From: Melastoma dodecandrum
Taxonomy: Eukaryota > Streptophyta > Magnoliopsida > Myrtales > Melastomataceae
Assembly: GCA_029817715.1 (NCBI GenBank)
Contig: JARUPY010000164.1
Location: 2,856,001 to 2,920,000, forward strand
Reading direction: 5' to 3'
DNA: 64,000 bases
Shown here: positions 47,216 to 59,480 of the stretch, piece by piece
Numbering within the stretch: the first letter of the stretch is position 1
Layout: the number at the start of each line of letters is the position of its first letter
Translations under genes and position numbers: made by a program
Notes under the pieces: generated by a model
Database searches by the model: none
What the model saw: the letters and a program-made list of their open reading frames with translations, nothing else
Told to the model about the DNA's origin: nothing

Positions 47216-50200
47216 GCCTTTTCTGGTTTCTGTTGATGCCTTTTCTTTCCTTAATCTTTCATTCAATGGATTACAACCACGTGTTGTAGAGTAAAAATAA
47301 ATATTCAGCCATTCGGTGGTGTATTAACGTGACTCGACCAATTAACGACGATTATCACATGTTTTTGTTCCGAGTATTTTTTGCTCTGTCCTCTCTTTGT
47401 GAAAGGAAAGATTCGAGGGTCTTGGAAGTCGATTAAAAATAAAGTAGTTTGACAACGAAAGAATGATACCCTCCCAAGAAATAACACTTTCCGACAGGAA
47501 TGACAATTGCACTAGCAATTGAATCGGTCGCATGTGATGGATTATGTACCCCCTAATGAAATGATTAATATTAATTATGGCGGTGCCAGTATTCTCTTTC
47601 GCTACTCATGAAAAGGAATGTTTCCTGCTCGTAATCTGTGTGTTCCCATTAGCTAATCTTTACTTTGGGATACGAAAAGAAATGACGAGAATTGAATTAT
47701 ATAAGATCCGAGTATATTCGGGTCGGATTGTTGGGACGAGTTTGATTTTGTGTTTCACATGTTTGGGGCTTATGAATTAAGGAAACAAAATAAAGGCTTT
47801 TTTCTCCCCCTTTAGGTACTACTACTACTCATGTATTAGTCCATTTCATTTGGATACATTACAATACATTCCCTAATGTTATTAGCTTACGTTTAAAATT
47901 GACATCAAAAGAAAAACTGAATGGCTGTATCCAAGAAGTTTCATACTTGTATAAACTGTAACCAATTCAAACTCCCATTTGGCTTTTAGAATGGAATGGG
48001 AAAGGGGGAAAGTATGTTGATTATGAAGGTAATTGCTTAATGAAATGACGTGTTTAGTTTAAGGATGAAGAGGGGGAGACGAAGGGAATGTACATTTCTT
48101 ATCTTGAGCAAGAGGTTGCATATTCCTTACATTCCTTTTTAAAATTAATAGCATGACTGGTTTTCGTAATGGAATTTCGAATATAATGAAACGGGAAGGG
48201 GGAAAAATATACTGATTAAAAAGGGAATTGCTTTAAAAATGGTGTATTTTGTTCAAAATGAAGAGGAGAAGAGGAAGAAAATGAAATGAGGAAGGGAACG
48301 GAGCAAGGGAATGCCCATTCATTTCCTTCCTCTTCAAAATTAAGAAAATGAATGGAATAAAATGAGTTCGACAAGAAAAAAGGAGTATAATTATTAGTCC
48401 AGTCTATTCCTTCATCAAATTCCTAAACCAAACACAATAAAAGAAAATGAAAATAAAACGAGCTGAAAAAATGAATAAAATTATTAATCAATTCCATTCA
48501 TTCTTCAAATCCTTAAACCAAACATACCAAAAGAGTATATATACAGATGATTAGCTCACTTGTCAAATCCAATTTGAATGTCACAATTCCCGAATGTGAC
48601 CGCTAAGCAAAATACACTAATTCCTTTAGGGAGTTGGAAGGTCTTTCAGCTAAAGAACTGATTTCACTCGTAAACTGGTTCTTTATTTAATAGTTCACTA
48701 CAAATAACAAAAGTTGGATGTCAAAGTGTTCTCCTATCTATTGAGAGTCTCTTGAACAGTAAGTAGATCGATCTGTTCGACAGCGGCTGCGGGCTTGCTT
48801 ATTTAGGTATGTTCTACAGGGGAGATATCATACAAAATGATCGTTCTTTTACAAAGTTTAATCGCAGCTCACATGCCCGGAGATCTTATATCGCTTCTGA
48901 CGAAGAAATATTTCGACAGATTAAGGGGAAAAGTTTGGAATTTAAGAAAACGAAAGCAACCTAATAATTCAGCAATTCTCTCATAGTTCTCTAAGGAAAA
49001 ACAATGGGAGATAGGACACTAACATCCGCTCAATACAATAAGCTGTTCTTCTCCTCAACTCTGGTATGGTCACTTCCTGACTATCCAACACAGACACATA
49101 TACTCATGAACTCAGGTCTTTCGATGGAAACAACTTGCAGTTCGTCAGAGGAATGTTCCAATCCACATCAACAGAACCAGGTTCTTTTGCCGTCCTCGTA
49201 AAGTTTCTTTCAATATGTTTATTTAACCATTAAAACTGACTAGGAACCGATGAAAAGAGTCTCCTAGAAAGCTTTCTGAATCGAAAATGCCGTTGTGGGT
49301 GGTTGGTTCGGTTTTGTCTTCTCCTCTAGAAAGGGTTCGCAAAAGCAAAAAGGAATAAGGAAGATCGAATCGTGGCCGCTCATTTCGCGATCAAACCTTT
49401 TGTACGAGGTTGGCTCGCGTCACTTCTTCCATTTCTTTTCTCTCCTTAATGCAGGAGCATTGCAACTAACATTTAAAAAGGAATTCATTATTGGAAACCA
49501 AACAAAAAACCGGGAAAAAGAAAATGCACGGGAAGGTTCCCCACTCGATGTAAAGGAAGGAAAAAGGTGAGCAAAGGGGGAGAGATAGAGAGAGGCAGCA
49601 GCTGGTTTTACGAGAGCTTGGATTGTCAAAAATGTTTTAGTTAGGTAGAGACGGTTTGTTCTTCCCTTTACACTTCAACATATTTCAGGGGGCGTTTTGG
49701 CCAAAAGGGCATGGTATCTCAATTGGAGGGGGACCTTGTTTTTCAACTCCCTTTTACTGTGTTGTCTTTATTTGTTTTAGGAGAGATGGGGTTTAATCAT
49801 TTAATGAGGTGTGAAAGATGGGGGAAAATCCGTTGAATCCGTGAAGGACATCTTCATTCGTTCAATGCATAGATCCAAACAATTATCACAGACCGATGTA
49901 AACACAACTGTTGTTACACCAGTCTGAGTTTGGTGTGTAAATTATAAAAGAGATTCAGTAAGACAAAGACGAGAAATTGTTGCAGCCTTATGATTGGGAC
50001 ATGTTTAACTTCCCACATATTCTTTGCCTTTAGATTTTTTCTCATTTCCAATTAAATATTTTAAAAGTTTTCCCGTGATTTATGGCAAAATGGAAACGGG
50101 TGAAAAGAGCAAGTAGTTCTAGGAAATTCGGACGGGCTTCTAAAGGCTGAGAAATGGAACATTGATCCGGTCGTTTGATTCCAACATTTTTCTCTCGTTG

Positions 50201-50540
50201 CGTCGATGAAGGATGCTTGTTGAAAGGGCGTTCGCAAGCATAACGACAAGCCTTGACTATTACATGTATGTTTGAAGGTCACGGAGTCATAAATTTATGC
50301 CTTTGGGGCGTTGAGTTTCAATAATTCTTGTACAGAAATACATATAACCCAAACACAAAGAAACAGGAAGCAATTGAAAAAACATACTAACACGGTTCAA
50401 ATATACGCTAATTTTTCTATAAAAGATTTCAGAAAAATACGTTGTATATTTCAACAGAATTTTAACATGCATGAGGAATGTGAAGGCAAATTAAATCCCG
50501 TTGTCTCATTGTTTACTTATTCCATGATGTGCGGGATGGC
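47216..50540. other. AT-rich intergenic region
   Basis: No gene recognised. Around 47980-48540, phrases such as AAATGAATGGAAT and CCTAAACCAAACA recur in similar order (near 48300-48430 and 48440-48530). These suggest degenerate MITE-like copies, but no clear terminal repeats or target duplications were found. Confidence 0.4.
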
Positions 50541-50542
50541 AA

Positions 50543-51650
50543 GTTAAGAGTTGATGGCATGTCGATATGGAGTATTCCTGTTAAGAGTCGACTGATCGAG
50601 CAAGAATGAAGTTAGTCAACGATGCTGACTACTCGAGACAGAGATCAACTCGAGTTTGATTTCAGTCGATTACCCAGAAGTCATAAATAGGGGAAATCCA
50701 GTCGATTTAGTCCACATTCGATAAGTTCAAACAGGAGATTCCAACTCGAGTAAAAACGGGAAGGAGTCACGTTGCTTGCCATCGAGTGAACTTGAACTTG
50801 AGAAGAAAACACGCGAGAAGTCTGTTCGAGGACCTTCACCAAGGGACGTTAAGGAAGTTTGTCGAGTTGTCCTTAGCGAGTTCGAGCACCTAGTAGAAGA
50901 AGAGAATATTTCGTTTCCTTTTTCCAAGATATCTTTTAATATTTATTTTTCATTTATGTAGGTTGGACGAAATATATCTTTGTTAGGTAGAAAATTTAGG
51001 AATATATTTTATTTTGTTTTATGTTTTCTCATTCATCAGGCAATCTCTATATAAGAATGCCATGTAATTATTATGATAATAGATTATTGAGAATTTTAAG
51101 AAATCACTTTCTTGAAATGATTTTCTTTAAACCCTCGTTCTTCATTTCATGGATTTCATGTGCAGTCTAAGTTCGAGTGCATCGTCATGGTAGTGTGTGC
51201 ATGTATATGTCAATTTCACCCTCACCCTTTCACAGTGACATATTTGTATCCGTGGACCATATGAGTCTATTCGAGTCTTCTGTCATGACGGAGAAATCTA
51301 TATTATTGTAGTTGTTCTCAACCTTACCCCTTCACTTTACCTAGATTGTGTTTTCCACCCATCCGTTATACCGTCTGGTTGTCCGTCCTCCATTACACGC
51401 TTCTGACTTGCTCTGTCACCCTTTCCTCCTGTCTTCTTAGTACCAGAGCATATTTTCTCATCTTGGTATTAGAGCATCTGGTGTCGTCCTCGTATCATGT
51501 TGGTATTAATGCATACTTCCTGGTGTCATTCTCGTGTCATCTTGGTATCAGAGCATACTTTCTCGTGTCATTCCCCTATCGTCTTGGTATTAGAGCATAC
51601 TTTCTGGTGTTGTTCTCGTGTCATCTTGGTAACGGGCACGAGGTTGTTGT
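50543..51650 (+). repeat. Retrotransposon LTR/leader fragment, copy A
   Basis: Collinear with 51655-52250: TTTCAGTCGATTACCCAGAA, GTCGATTTAGTCCACATTCG, TCGTTCTTCATTT and a leader ending in initiator-Met-like primer sites. Contains a TATATAAGAATGCC segment (51051) that could be an LTR TATA box. No gag-pol follows. Confidence 0.55.
51440..51640 (+). repeat. Tandem repeats carrying primer-binding-site-like motifs
   Basis: About five units of ~45-60 bases each contain TTGGTATTAGAGCAT or TTGGTATCAGAGCAT, close to the plant initiator-Met tRNA primer site, followed by ACTTTCTGGTGTCATTCTCG. Two more degenerate units occur in copy B near 52171-52235. Confidence 0.7.
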
Positions 51651-51654
51651 TAAG

Positions 51655-52250
51655 AGTGCATGGTTAATCAATTGTCGGAAGATGTCAACGCAATATGTCT
51701 TTAGACGAAACGCACGTTAATCAAAACAAATCGAAGACCTTGGCGACAATGCCGACAACTCGAGATATAGGTCATCTCGAGACAAAGGTTAACTTGAGTC
51801 GGATTTCAGTTGATCGGCCAAAAGTTAGAAATTGGGGAAATCTAGTAGATTTAGTCCACATTCGTCGTTCTTCATTTGGTGAATTTTAAGTGCAGTCTGA
51901 GTTTGATTGTGTCATCTTGGTAGTGTTGTATCTGTATTTATCGATTCGTTGCTTGCCCTTGTTACCATTCACGGTGGTGTATGTGTATCAATGAATTGAA
52001 CGAGTCTATCTGCGCCTTAAATGTGGTGAAATTTGTATTCGTGGGGTTGTTCTAGACCTTATCCTTACACTTTTAACCCAAATCATGCATTCACCGTCGT
52101 TCTATCTCTTATTTGTCTGCCATCCATTACGCCCTTCTGACCATGCTCGTCAACCTTTCCCCATATCATCTTGGTATCAAATTATACTTTCTGGTGCAGT
52201 CTTCGTATTATCGTGGTATTAGAGCATACTTAATGATGTAGTCCCCGTAT
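51655..52250 (+). repeat. Retrotransposon LTR/leader fragment, copy B (internally deleted)
   Basis: Repeats copy A but lacks about 400 bases corresponding to ~50729-51127. TAGTCCACATTCG runs directly into TCGTTCTTCATTT, and short CG/TCG identity at the join suggests a microhomology deletion. Confidence 0.55.
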
Positions 52251-52918
52251 CAGTTTAGGGAGTTACGAGAGTTGCGATATGCGAAGGGGATACAACAAAC
52301 TTTAAGACTGGTTATATTTTGATAAATTTGATGGAGTTAAAATTAGGATAGAACACTAGGATGGTAAGGAATACATTAGGGACGCATACCGAAATGAAAT
52401 ACCCAGTAATCATATTGCATGTTCCCTTGCCACGTGACAATGAGAATAAGTTTACTCATGTTATTGTTACTATGTTAAATTGTTTAACATTACGTTAAAG
52501 GAAAGATGAAAGCTCTGGATGGTTCATCCCATCTGTCTAAAGTGAATCTTTCCATCATCCAAGTGTATAACATAATGGGGCTGCTTCAATACGAAAAACA
52601 ATTCAATAAAACATCCCAGAAACAAGTGAGGGTTGGTTCACTAAGATTTAAGATCCTACAATTATTTATTCTCGTTCCACGAGAATGATTACATGGTTTG
52701 ATATAAATGTCACTCCCCTTTGTTCACATGATTTTGTCCCTCTTCTTTAGTTGATTTATTGTTAGAAACTAATTTATGGATGCGTACATGACAAGTTGGT
52801 TGATGTATATAGGCAAAATTTGTCGTAAAACTAATAAAAAAAATTATAAAATGTATAAAGTATTCTGATTTACGAGTCATGTCACTTGTCATTACATCGG
52901 TCTCCCGCCGGGTGAGGA
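52251..52918. other. Intergenic, upstream of the TPP gene
   Basis: No gene seen. The right part is presumably the distal TPP promoter. Confidence 0.4.
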
Positions 52919-52987
52919 GTGGTGAGTGGTGGGGTTGGTAGCGTGGGCCTGATAATGGCAGGCGAGGTTGTGCCTGGTTCTTTACAC

Positions 52988-52994
52988 TATAAAG
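52988..52994 (+). promoter_or_regulatory. TATA box of the TPP gene
   Basis: TATAAAG 141 bases upstream of the start codon, predicting transcription from about 53020 and a short CT-rich leader. Confidence 0.6.
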
Positions 52995-53134
52995 GGGACG
53001 CCTGCCTCGCTCTTTCTTCCCCGCTCAAAGCTGTTCCTGAGCACACAACACCTTCGAGTCTCTCCTCCTTTATCTCCCCCGTCTTCCTCGTTCCTCTCAG
53101 CTTTCTCCCTTCCCTGCACGGGTTTTCGTCTGCG

Positions 53135-55123
53135 ATGACGAATCAGAACCTTACTCTTATATCAGATTCGACATCTGGGATTGGGGTGGCGGTCAATGTC
53201 GCGGCAGTTTCCAATGAATCCTCTCCCTTTGTGGCCGCACGCCCCGGTCTTCAGAGACCCCCGGCAACTCCTGTCACTGGGTACTTTTCCATCTCGAGGA
53301 AGGACCTCGCGCTCCTAAAGAAGCTCGACATCAATGGGGCCCAGAGGATCAACACATGGGTAGAATCGATGAGAGCCTCTTCCCCTACTCACATCCTCTC
53401 TACCCCTGCCTTGGGTGTGGGAGCCCCTGTAACCGAGCAGGCCTCCTGGATGGTCCGCCACCACCCTTCCGCCCCTTTTCCATAAAATGCTCCTGATCTC
53501 TTGATCAACAAGATTCACGAACTCACAGTATTCTACTGCTTTTTTTCTTGCCATTTCGCAGTTGGATTATCCGTCTGCTCTGGATATGTTTGAACAGATA
53601 ATAGACGCATCGAGAGGGAAACATATTGTGATGTTCCTGGACTACGACGGGACGCTCTCCCCAATCGTCGATGATCCTGACAGAGCCTTCATGTCCGACA
53701 AGGTTAATGACTTCCCTAACTCTGAATCTTTTTAATCCCAAGGATCTCAGAACGATAGCTCGACGTTAGTCGACTCCTCCGATTTTGTTAAATCATTTCA
53801 TTTCATTTCATCAGATGAGAGCTACGGTGAAGAGGCTTGCAAAATGCTTCCCCACAGCCATCGTGACCGGGAGGTGCAGAGACAAGGTGTATGGCTTCGT
53901 GAAATTGGCAGAGCTGTACTATGCCGGAAGTCATGGGATGGACATCAAGGGGCCGGCTAGAGGTTCCAAGCACAAGAAAGTAAGTATTCCCACAGGGAAC
54001 AAATGTTAAGATCGATTTGACATGAAGACAAAAACCAAAGCTGAAATAGTTTCTGATTATCTGTCAGGACGGCAAGGGATTCCTCTTCCAACCCGCAAGT
54101 GAGTTCCTCCCTATGATCGACGAGGTCTACAAGGCTTTGGTGGAGAAAACGGAATCAACTCCTGGAGCCAAGGTGGAACACAACAAGTTCTGCATATCAG
54201 TTCATTTCCGACGTGTCGAAGAGAAGGTACAGTACATCCAATCAGGCTTCGAAAGCTTTTCTTTCCACATCGGCAAATCAAACAATCCAAAACTATACTG
54301 AAAACCCTGGAATGAAATTTTACGTTTCCAGAAATGGGATGAACTGGCGCTACAAGTGCGGTCTGTTCTGAAGAACTACCCGAAGTTGCAGCTGACTCAG
54401 GGAAGGAAGGTCAGTACCGTTCTCAGGTAACTACTAGATTTCCTTACATTATTCCCTAATATGACATGGACAACCTTGTTTTATTCCACGATTAGGTGCT
54501 AGAGATTCGACCGACCATCAAGTGGGACAAGGGCAAGGCTCTTGAGTTCTTACTGGAATCCCTCGGTAAGCATTTTTTCCCTTTCAGCAAAATCAAATAC
54601 CCAATTGAATTCATCCTCGTTGCGAAAGCTTGAGCTCACATTGTAATGCGTGCACAGGATACGCCAACTGCGATGATGTATTCCCGGTGTACATTGGAGA
54701 CGATCAGACCGATGAGGATGCTTTCAAGGTATCTTTTCTTTTCTATGGACCTACAAGGTTACCTTCAATTTGTTCGTTTAAGAGGCTAAGAAAGAGATGC
54801 TAATTTGTGGTTTCTCTGTGTTTGTGGGGGGTGGTTGGTGGGACTCGAAACACCAGATACTGAGAGAGAGGGGACAAGGCTTTGGCATTCTTGTGTCAAA
54901 ATTCCCGAGGGATACCAGCGCATCCTATTCTTTGCAAGAACCCACCGAGGCAAGTTCCTCCCAAGTAAAACCACCCCTCTTATCAGAGGAACATAACGCC
55001 TGAATAACTCTTACTGTCAAACTGCAGGTCATGGACTTCTTGCAACGCTTGGTCGAGTGGAAACGGCTGGCTGTCCACGCCGGAGCAGGCCGAGGCCCTG
55101 GTATTGAACGGGGAGAAGGTTAA
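53135..55123 (+). CDS. Trehalose-6-phosphate phosphatase (TPP), nine exons
   Basis: Removes phosphate from trehalose-6-phosphate to give trehalose, controlling a plant sugar signal. Exons by splice phase: 53135-53452, 53562-53702, 53815-53979, 54068-54226, 54332-54409, 54496-54565, 54658-54728, 54857-54949, 55028-55123; 396 residues, normal for plant TPPs. The start is the MTNQN ATG typical of the family. The catalytic HAD box [11 protein letters not shown] has Asp133 and Asp135. Others are [65 protein letters not shown] and the metal-binding [11 protein letters not shown] (324-334; Arg is more usual than Gln at 327). The exon 1 donor (ATG|GTCCGC) is weak, so that junction is less certain. 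Exon 8 can end at a GC donor (54950) or a GT donor 15 bases on (54965), both in phase. No stops or frameshifts. Confidence 0.93.
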
Positions 55124-56469
55124 GGATGCCGATTATATACGGATTATGATCACCGCCTTTCCTTTTACTAGGCAGGAAAGTTTGTATAGAGAAGATATCT
55201 TGTTCGTGATTTATGACAAAAGAAATGAACGAGCAAGTAAAAGATATAGCCATGTATCGCCCCCCAACGCCCTCTACTTTTAAATCTCTAATCGGTCTCA
55301 CATGATGCCTTTGTAATTGTTAGTCATAAATGACTATGAGGACTATTTGTTTCATTTGCCCTGCTACTCCTTTTACCTTCTTTATTAAATGCTTACTTAT
55401 TTTGTTGACACGGTTGTGATGATATTTGGCGAGACAAAAGTCTAACCTTTTACAATTATATGAGTTACTCCTAATAAGGACCTTATATTTTTATTTTCAT
55501 AATTATTTCATTATGAAATCAAATAATTTGTTATCAAAGTAAGTAATATATTTTATATTGAATGAAATAAATTACCTATTAATGGAAGATTTCATAAGAC
55601 CTTCGTAATAATGGAACAATTCTTTGGTTAATCTAGATAATATGTGTAATAATATTATTGTTCGTATAATATCAATTATGAAAATATATCTTAAATTATT
55701 TAAATCTACAAAAGTGAATGATTGATCCAGGAACCTTATGCTAGGCTTTAAACAAGAGGATTTGATTGAATCATTGTTCTATTTGATATGATTTGATCCC
55801 CGATACTTTCTGACAATCATTAGGATATTTAAGATTTATATATATATATAGTTTTCTACATTTAGGTTTTGAGTCACGCGTATAATAGAGTATTTCAATA
55901 TTGTGAGTAATTGTTGTCAAAAAATGGACAGAGAGTGTGAGAAAAAGTGTAAGAAAAGTTGTAAATGGCCTTGTGTGTTGTTAGCAACACGGGAACGAAC
56001 GAAAACTGCATAAGGCTGTAAAGTTGGTGAAGCCTCCGTGAGGATGACCTGTGGGCTTGAGGGATCTTGGTTTGGGGCTGCGGATAATGTTGGAGGCAAC
56101 GTATGGTAGGAAGCTGTGGCGTATCAACGTGTAGTGAGCCGGAGTGAATAGTTGTCACTCCAAGAGCACACAAGGTGAGGGGTTGACCAACTTCTGTACT
56201 ACCTTCTAGGTGTACGGAGACACCTTGGACAGGGGTACTGTCTCGAGAGACGCACAAGAGAAGTCGCATTGGATTATTGTGCCAGTGATGACACCACCGG
56301 AGTGAAACGTTTCACGAGAAGTCGCAACGGGTTATTGTGAATATAAGGACAATGCCGGAGATAAACATTCGAAAGGAAGTAATAATGGACTGCTCTGCAG
56401 GCGAGAACACCGCCCTAGAAAATCGTCCCCACAAGCGGTTACTATGTTAGTCACATTATCTCATGCAAT
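55124..56469. other. TPP 3' flank and intergenic region
   Basis: AT-rich to about 55880, no gene. From 55900 to 56450 composition rises. A minus-strand open frame (55895-56269, 124 codons) has no recognisable domain. AGAAGTCGCA..GGNTTATTGTG occurs twice 56 bases apart (~56259 and ~56315), suggesting a repeat. Confidence 0.4.
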
Positions 56470-58454
56470 TGTCATGCCCCTAAAAAAGATGGGATTGGAA
56501 GAAACAACAAAAGGAAGGCATGAGAAGCGAAGAGAAGGAATGTTTCAATGTTTTGGTTATAAAAGTAATTACAAAATGTATATAAAGGGGGAAAATGCTT
56601 CATTAATAAGCAGTTGAGTACAATTGTAACTTCTTCTTCCTCGCTGATAGTCAGCTCTTCTTCTTCGAAGTTATAATGGAATAATCAGTTCGATTACGTT
56701 CTTCTTCGATCAATCCTACTGCTATTCCTCGGTTTCTTCAATCCCCGGCGATCCTAGAAGTTCATTACAAGTGGTATCAATCGTGCCTCGATCCTTATAA
56801 GTAGGAAAATGGATGATGGCGGACATAGTTCCAGCTTTCCAGATAACTCTCAAGCAGCTTTGGAGGAGTTCTAACATTCTTTCAAAAATTCATGGTCAAA
56901 GTTCGTTACACAACAGCAACAACAATATCAAGATTTCTGCGAATTAATGAGGATTCAAAAGGAAATGATGCTGTAGATGTCTACTCAATTTCAAGAACTC
57001 AATACAAGGGTCAATGATGAGCATACACGGATTCATGCCAAACTGCAAGATAACAATGCGGGGAACGTATATCAATCTATCTTTGGTTGTTTCCCAAATA
57101 TGGGTTTTCCCAGATTTAAAGGTGATGAGGTGCAAGAATGGTTATGCAAGTATGAATTTTTTTTTTTTTGAAAAAGATCGAACATGGAAGATCTGAAGGT
57201 GAAATTAGTCTCAATACATTTAGAAGGAAGGGCATTAGAGTGGCATCGATAGTTAATGAAGAATAGACCTGTAGGAAATTGGCCTGTTTGGAATGAATAC
57301 ATGTCGGCGATTTTAGAAGGATTTGGGAATTATTCTGTTGATGATTTAATGTTTGAATAAATTGATCCTAGTTTCTGTGATAGTACAGAGGTGATCATAG
57401 AAGAATTTGATAGTTTTGAGCAAGAACAACAAGAGAATCTGTACATGCAGAGGCTATTTTCTCTTGGTTTTGTTTTGTGGAATTTTCAAAAGCTCCGGAT
57501 AGAGTTTCTCTATAAAGGAAAGAAGCATGTATTTTGTGGGGAAAAAACAGAGGTATTGATTGGATTAATGAAAGACAGCTGTAGTCAATACTTCAAAAGG
57601 GAAACATTATGCCAACTATTTAGCTTTCTACAATATTTTTTCAAGATTCAGCAAGCACCAACTCCAGTAAATGAAACTTGTGTTTTTGTTGGGATCTAAG
57701 AGGTTATAAACAAAAATCTATCGCATATCAATCTTCAGCAAAACTATCACCCCAATATTTTGGACCATTCGCTATCGTTACAAAAATTGGTGTTATTGCT
57801 TATAATCTGCAACTTCCACGTGTAGCAAAGATTCATTTGGTGTTTCATATATCTCTACTAAGGAAACATGTGGGTACCTAACCCAATGTCTATTCCATTC
57901 CTGAAATTAATGGATGACAGTGTAACACCAAAGAAACTATTGGACAAGAAATTATTGAAAGAAGGGAATCAGGGAAAAGTCTATGTTCTGATTCAGTTGT
58001 CAAATAGAGATGTGAATTATTCTAATTGGGAGGCTTATGATGAAATTGTCCCATAAAGGTTCCAAATTTTGATTCTAGCATAGCTCGAGGACAAGCTCAA
58101 AGAGGGGAATGTGAAATGAGAAGCTTGAGGACAAGCTTCAATTGAAGCGGGATGGATTATCATGCTACTAAAAAAGATGCATCGGAGGAAACAACAAAAG
58201 GAAGGCATGAGAAGTGAAGAGAAGAAATGTTTCAGTATTTTGGTTATAAAAGTAGTTACAAAATATATAAAAAGAGGGGAAAATGCTTCATTAGTTAGCA
58301 GTTGAATACAATTGTAACTTCTTCCTCTCTGAAAGTCTACTCTTGTTCTTCGAAGTTCTAATGGAATAATCAATTTGATTGCGTTCTTCTTCGATCAAAC
58401 CTACTGCTATTCCTTGGTTTCTTTGATCCCCGGTGATCCTAGAAGCTCATTACA
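56470..58454 (+). mobile_element. Deletion-derivative Ty3/gypsy element with both LTRs (2 kb)
   Basis: LTRs of about 300 bp (56470-56769 and 58158-58454) share GGAAACAACAAAAGGAAGGC, TTTTGGTTATAAAAGTA and CTACTGCTATTCC. Flanks GCAAT and ACAAT are consistent with a 5-bp target duplication with one change. A TGGTATCA primer-site-like motif follows the left LTR. The 1.39-kb interior keeps only gag, a bit of protease and the integrase C-terminus. Confidence 0.8.
56810..58056 (+). pseudogene. Remnant gypsy gag / protease edge / integrase C-terminus
   Basis: Gag pieces: MGFPRFKGDEVQEWLCKYEF (~57100), DLKVKLVSIHLEGRALEWHR (~57190), ILEGFGNYSVDDLMFE. A protease-flank piece reads LWNFQKLRIEFLYKGKKHVF (~57474). 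An integrase C-terminal piece reads AKLSPQYFGPFAIVTKIGVI (~57738) and AKIHLVFHISLLRKHVG, followed by a chromodomain-like tail (VLIQLSNRDVNYSNWEAYDE). The whole reverse transcriptase/RNase H and integrase core are missing, and stops and frame changes are frequent. The integrase tail is typical of Ty3/gypsy elements of the chromovirus type. Confidence 0.85.
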
Positions 58455-59480
58455 ACAATCAATCATTTTTGGTGCAGAATCTTCCATTTTGTGATAAAAA
58501 AGTAGATCACGCATCCCATTTTGTATTCACTAATACATTTCATTTTATTGATAACCATCCAAATTCTGCCTGAGAGTAGACGTAGGCCAAGTTTATCGAG
58601 CCACGATTAAATTCCTTGTGTGTTACGAATTATTTCTTGATCATTGTATACATTCTGTTTTGCAGGAACCTATCTCAAAGGTTCTGTCTTACATAATTTA
58701 TCTTCCAGTGCAAGGTTATCGTTAAGAAGTTAAAAATTATTTATTGGACTTTAAGATTGATTCACTCCCTGTTATTGTAATTAATGGGCAAACACATCTT
58801 ATTGATGTTGTCTGTTAATAACGCACACATGAGTGCATCGATAATTAACTTTAATTATTCATAATCAAGAATTCAATATGATATCAAAACATCTTCTAAT
58901 TTCGTGCCTTCGGCTTTTTCTACCAACCCTTCTTCCCAGACATTTGGCACACCCTCTACGCCGTCGTTTTGTTGATGCCACACCGCTCACTGTAAGAGAC
59001 ACTGCACCTCCCGCCTTTGCACATCAGACTCCTTCACTATTGACTGACTTGCTTGCCCCTACAGTAGTGCCTACTCTACCTGGCGCAATATTGTTGTTAC
59101 TGTCAAGTTGTCGGTTGAGAACCATTAACTATGTCAACATCTTCTAATATGTTGAGGGCACGATACAAGCTCTGTCGGCCACGATCACTCGTCCAATAGG
59201 TCTAATAGTGCTGAACCTACAGCTTCGCACTAAAATAGGAGAATCATTTGTCCGCATGCTCCTTCTCGCTACCATGACCCCATAGATCATGGTTGAAGTT
59301 TACAGCGTACTTCCCTTTATCGCCTTCGAATTCTGGTTGGCGATCAATCCTCGAGAATATGCTTGCTCGAGTACTCAAACTTTCGGAGAATCTCATCCCC
59401 CATCAACTCAGACGTAACCGATGGTTGCCTGCCTTCGCATCATGACATCAACAGTTGACCAACAACATGTAACTATTAGG
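58455..59480. other. Intergenic between the gypsy derivative and the hAT relic
   Basis: No gene recognised. The open frame at 58878-59147 (89 codons) has no domain. Confidence 0.4.

Noticed and set aside
55895..56269. 124-codon minus-strand open frame right of TPP
   Set aside because: No domain; it spans repetitive sequence and lacks any promoter or splice context I can support.
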